From the NCBI RefSeq assembly GCF_001205715.1, contig NZ_AQQZ01000002.1, forward strand, positions 243,501 to 307,500: a stretch of DNA of 64,000 nucleotides, given 5' to 3'. This DNA comes from Pseudaestuariivita atlantica. GTDB lineage: Bacteria > Pseudomonadota > Alphaproteobacteria > Rhodobacterales > Rhodobacteraceae. A program made the translations under genes and the position numbers. This document shows, in pieces, positions 61,630 through 64,000 of the stretch; the stretch's first letter is position 1, and each line of letters opens with the position of its first letter. The notes below the pieces were generated by a model. The model made no database searches, was not told the DNA's origin, and saw only the letters and a list, made by a program, of their open reading frames with translations.

Positions 61630-61986
61630 ATGTCGACATATTTGTCCAAGGAAGTTCAGGCGGGGATCGACGCCGCGCGCAAGCTGGCCGAGAAGCGCAA
61701 GAGCCGCTACCGGGTGGTTCAGGGCGCCACGACATTCCGCATCCTGCGGCTGTGGGAGTCCGGGTTCACGCTAGACGTGGAGACCGCGCCGCAACTGCGC
61801 GGCCTTGTCGACATCTACGATGGCGGGCGGCACCTGTACCAGTGCCTGATCGTGACCTCGGAAAGCGACGGATCGGAATGGCGGTTCGACTTCAAGCGCA
61901 ACACCGCCGCGGCGGACAAGGCGCCGCTGGATTTCTACCGCGCGCCCGACGCGCCCATCGCGCTTCTGGGCAAGTCAGGCGGGTGA
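61630..61986 (+). CDS. conserved protein of unknown function, 118 residues
   Basis: Encodes 118 residues starting after a strong GGGAGGAG ribosome site. It is rich in charged residues with a helical start (KEVQAGIDAARKLAEKRKSRY) followed by beta strands including FRILRLWESGFTLDVETAP, LRGLVDIYDGGRHLYQCLIV and EWRFDFKR. This resembles a PilZ-like small beta barrel but lacks the RxxxR signature, so I do not assign it. Its stop codon lies inside the left arm of a repeat hairpin. Confidence 0.75.
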   Translation: MSTYLSKEVQAGIDAARKLAEKRKSRYRVVQGATTFRILRLWESGFTLDVETAPQLRGLVDIYDGGRHLYQCLIVTSESDGSEWRFDFKRNTAAADKAPLDFYRAPDAPIALLGKSGG

Positions 61987-62065
61987 CTCACCCGCCCTAC
62001 GCCGGGTGATCCGTCGAAAGTTTTTCCACTGCTGACAGGTGGTGGGTGAAATCACCCACCCTACG
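61978..62065. repeat. GGGTGA/TCACCC hairpin repeats between convergent genes
   Basis: Two hairpins: GGCGGGTGA (61978-61986), 1 base, TCACCCGCC (61988-61996) then CTACG; and GGTGGGTGA (62041-62049), 2 bases, TCACCCACC (62052-62060) then CTACG. The left arm of the first contains the stop codon of the upstream gene. Related to 21471-21556. Confidence 0.85.
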
Positions 62066-62072
62066 CGCATTG

Positions 62073-63245
62073 CTACTGCAGGTCGCCGAACGCGCGTTGC
62101 ATGCGCCCGACCGCATCGACGACGCGGGCGCGCGGCGTGGCGATGTTGAACCGCAGGAAGCTGTCGCCGCCCTTGCCGAATGTCGGGCCGTGGTTGACGC
62201 AGATCCGGGCCTCCCTCTCGGTGCGGCGGGTGAACTCGGCGACCTCCATGCCGGTGCCGGAGAAATCGACCCATGACAGGTAGGTCGCCTCCAACGGCAT
62301 GGGCGTCAGGCCGGGGATGGCCGCGATCCCGTCGTTGAAGACGCGCTGGTTCTCACCGATATAGGCCATCAGGTCATCCACCCACGCCGCCCCTTCGGGG
62401 CTGAGCGCGGCGGTCGCCATGTGCAGGCCGAACGAGTTGGGAGAGATCCCCAGCGCGCCCATCTTCTGCGCGAATTGCGCACGCAGGTCCGGGTCCGGCA
62501 CGATCACGTTGCCGATATGCGCGCCCGCGATGTTGAAGGTCTTGGTCGTGGCGGTCATCATCACCAGCCGGTCCATGATGCTGTCATCCACGAGCGTCAT
62601 GGGGATATGCGTCTGGCCGGGATAGACGAGGTCGTTGTGGATCTCGTCGGACACGAGGATCAGGTCGTGCCGCTTGCAGAAATCGGCGACGCCCTGCAAT
62701 TCCTCCCGCGTCCAGACGCGCCCACCGGGATTGTGCGGAGAGCAGAGGATGAACATCTTCTCACGCCCCGTCATGGCCGCGTCCCACGCGGCGAAATCCA
62801 TCGCGTACCGGTTATCGGTCAGGGCCAGTTCCAGTTCCACCACCTCGCGCCCGGCGGCTTTGATGACGCGGGCGAAGGCGTGGTAGACGGGCGTCGTGAG
62901 GATGACGCCGTCGCCCGGTTCGGTCCAGGTGTCGACGCACATGCCGGTGCCGTTGACCAGCCCGTGGGTGGTGAAGATCGACGCCGGATCGACCGTCCAG
63001 CCATGGCGTTCGGCCATCCACCAGCAGATCGCCTCGCGGTAGGGTGTTTCGTTGCCGAAATAGCCGTAGATCCCGTGATCGGCCATGTTGCGGACCGCAT
63101 CGGTCACGCAGGCGGGCGGGCGGAAATCCATGTCGGCCACCCACATGGCCAGACCGTCATCGGGGGAGACGCCGTAGATCGCCTCCATCATATCCCATTT
63201 CACCGAATGGGTGCCGCGGCGGTCGATGATGTCGTCGAAACTCAT
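62073..63245 (-). CDS. MalY/PatB-family PLP enzyme (cystathionine beta-lyase type)
   Basis: Encodes 390 residues from the ATG at 63245. Family marks of the MalY/PatB group: RGTHSVKWDMMEAIYG near the start, WVADMDFRPPACVTDAV, YGYFG, LCSPHNPGGRVWTREEL, ILVSDEIHNDLVYPG and the PLP lysine in TATTKTFNIAGAHIGN. Such enzymes cleave the C-S bond of cystathionine or cysteine conjugates, releasing pyruvate, ammonia and a thiol. It lies 10 bases after the XRE pseudogene fragment. Confidence 0.9.
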   Translation of the reverse strand: MSFDDIIDRRGTHSVKWDMMEAIYGVSPDDGLAMWVADMDFRPPACVTDAVRNMADHGIYGYFGNETPYREAICWWMAERHGWTVDPASIFTTHGLVNGTGMCVDTWTEPGDGVILTTPVYHAFARVIKAAGREVVELELALTDNRYAMDFAAWDAAMTGREKMFILCSPHNPGGRVWTREELQGVADFCKRHDLILVSDEIHNDLVYPGQTHIPMTLVDDSIMDRLVMMTATTKTFNIAGAHIGNVIVPDPDLRAQFAQKMGALGISPNSFGLHMATAALSPEGAAWVDDLMAYIGENQRVFNDGIAAIPGLTPMPLEATYLSWVDFSGTGMEVAEFTRRTEREARICVNHGPTFGKGGDSFLRFNIATPRARVVDAVGRMQRAFGDLQ

Positions 63246-63255
63246 GGAAGGCCTT

Positions 63256-63420
63256 TCAGGATGGGTCGTCTGCGAGCTGGAACAGGGTTCCGACGGTGGT
63301 GCCAAGCTCTGCCGCGATGCGCAAGGCGAGAGTTGTGGAGAGGATGAAGACCGCGTTCCCGCTCGTGTTGATCGTCTTGCGCGGCACGCCGACCTGACAC
63401 GCAAGAGCGGTTCGTGGGTG
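63256..63420 (-). pseudogene. remnant of an XRE-family regulator (C-terminal part)
   Basis: Reading the minus strand from 63420 to the stop at 63256, the frame encodes LACQVGVPRKTINTSGNAV and then STTLALRIAAELGTTVGTLF followed by QLADDPS and stop. This is the second half of the short (about 65-residue) Cro/CI regulators of the YgzD type, where V-P-R-K-T-I-N is the recognition helix. The N-terminal third, including the first helix, is missing: a stop codon lies in frame at 63421-63423 and no matching upstream sequence is seen. A further sign of decay is the degraded x-E-x-G-x-Y/F turn (NTSGNAVF). Confidence 0.7.
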
Positions 63421-63517
63421 TCATCGGTCGTCGCGGAAATGGCAATGCCATGGTTACCTATTGTGCTGCTCCGGGCAGCAGTTGCGCCGGGGGCGGTGTC
63501 CGATTATCTGGGGAGGC

Positions 63518-64000
63518 ATGAAACGGCCCATCCTGCTCCACCCCGATCCGCGCCTGAAAAAGGTGTGCACGCCGGTCGATGACATCTCTGACCGGCTGCG
63601 CGCGCTGGCGGATGACATGCTGGAAACGATGTATGCCGCGCCGGGCATCGGGTTGGCCGCGCCGCAGGTGGGTGTGACCGACCGGATGATCGTGATGGAT
63701 TGCGTCAAGGACGACGACGCACCCGCGCGCCCGATGGTGCTGGTCAACCCGCAGGTGCTGGCGTCGTCGGACGAGCAGAACACCTATGAAGAGGGCTGCC
63801 TGTCGATCCCGGAACAGTTCGCCGACGTGACAAGGCCCAAGGTGGTGAAGGTCGGCTGGCTGGACCTCGATGGCAATCCGCAGGAGGAGGAGTTCGACGG
63901 GCTGTGGGCGACCTGCGTGCAGCACGAGATCGATCACCTCGATGGCAAGCTTTTCATCGACTACCTCAAGCCGCTCAAACGCCAGCTGATCACGCGCAAG
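63518..64000 (+). CDS. def: peptide deformylase, 3' end outside the window
   Basis: 161 residues are visible, nearly the full usual 165-175; the frame is open to the last base. All three motifs are present: GIGLAAPQVGV, EEGCLSIPEQ with the metal-binding cysteine, and QHEIDHLDGKLF with the HExxH zinc/iron site. It removes the formyl group from nascent proteins. GGGAGG lies just before the ATG. In many bacteria fmt follows def, so it may lie beyond the window. Confidence 0.95.
   Translation, partial: MKRPILLHPDPRLKKVCTPVDDISDRLRALADDMLETMYAAPGIGLAAPQVGVTDRMIVMDCVKDDDAPARPMVLVNPQVLASSDEQNTYEEGCLSIPEQFADVTRPKVVKVGWLDLDGNPQEEEFDGLWATCVQHEIDHLDGKLFIDYLKPLKRQLITRK

Noticed and set aside
1-64000. 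tRNA, rRNA, riboswitch, prophage or insertion sequence
   Set aside because: No cloverleaf or CCA-ended tRNA-like block, no rRNA segment, no transposase or integrase motif was seen on either strand. Short or degenerate RNAs may have been missed by eye.

Overview
The window reads as chromosomal DNA of an alphaproteobacterium of the Rhodobacteraceae (roseobacter/Rhodobacter type). The evidence is a high G+C content with strong codon bias toward G/C third positions, an F0 operon in the order atpI-atpB-atpE-atpF'-atpF without the F1 genes, an RpoE-ChrR singlet-oxygen sigma/anti-sigma pair with all ChrR metal ligands kept, and a MutL that carries the endonuclease motif. Nearly all of it is ordinary core genome: about 70 protein genes, many overlapping by 4 bases (ATGA or GTGA). 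There are no rRNA or tRNA genes, CRISPR arrays, prophages or insertion sequences that I could see.

Layout. 1-7.2 kb: 3' part of a fadH-type dienoyl-CoA reductase, a DJ-1/PfpI protein, a zntB-like transporter broken by a one-base frameshift, a DUF4399 secreted protein, an ECF sigma/anti-sigma pair, a LysR regulator and an OmpA-family protein. 7.2-14.4 kb: AhpD-like protein, GNAT, CinA-like protein, sfsA, two tandem related secreted proteins of unknown function, map, a DUF2306 membrane protein, mlaC-mlaA. 14.6-17.7 kb: type I secretion ABC and HlyD genes. 17.9-21.5 kb: RidA, glycerophosphodiesterase, FemAB/GNAT-like, phhB, MscS. 21.5-28 kb: peroxiredoxin, FAD reductase, rsmD, a class A penicillin-binding protein, then glnK-amtB. 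28-34.1 kb: a run of TTCGAA palindromes, mutL-rmuC, uvrC and a pteridine-reductase-like SDR. 34.1-38 kb: CaCA antiporter, a 56-residue zinc-ribbon protein, an S49 peptidase, a two-gene ABC exporter. 38-42.5 kb: hemE/hemC, a GlcD-like oxidase, DUF4198. 42.5-48.6 kb: chrR-rpoE divergent from a five-gene operon matching the furan-fatty-acid/singlet-oxygen locus of Rhodobacter sphaeroides. 48.9-53.3 kb: ArsR, a small protein, LysR, the F0 operon. 53.3-64 kb: GntR, a lipoprotein, GNAT, smc, a lytic transglycosylase, a receiver-only regulator, a glutathione transferase, a PatB-like enzyme with a broken XRE gene beside it, and the start of def.

The most coherent functional unit is the 42.5-48.6 kb oxidative-stress locus. 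A promoter matching the RpoE consensus (TGATCC-N18-TAAAG) lies in front of rpoE and a weaker match faces the divergent operon. The most unusual non-coding features are (a) a family of hairpin repeats flanked by CCTAC/GTAGG, found at four places, each between the 3' ends of convergent genes; (b) a string of perfect 18-24 bp palindromes after amtB; and (c) a 24-bp element present twice in opposite orientation, 22 kb apart. I did not find a clearly new multi-gene system. The best leads are the uncharacterised genes of the singlet-oxygen operon and the tandem secreted pair at 9.9-11.2 kb.
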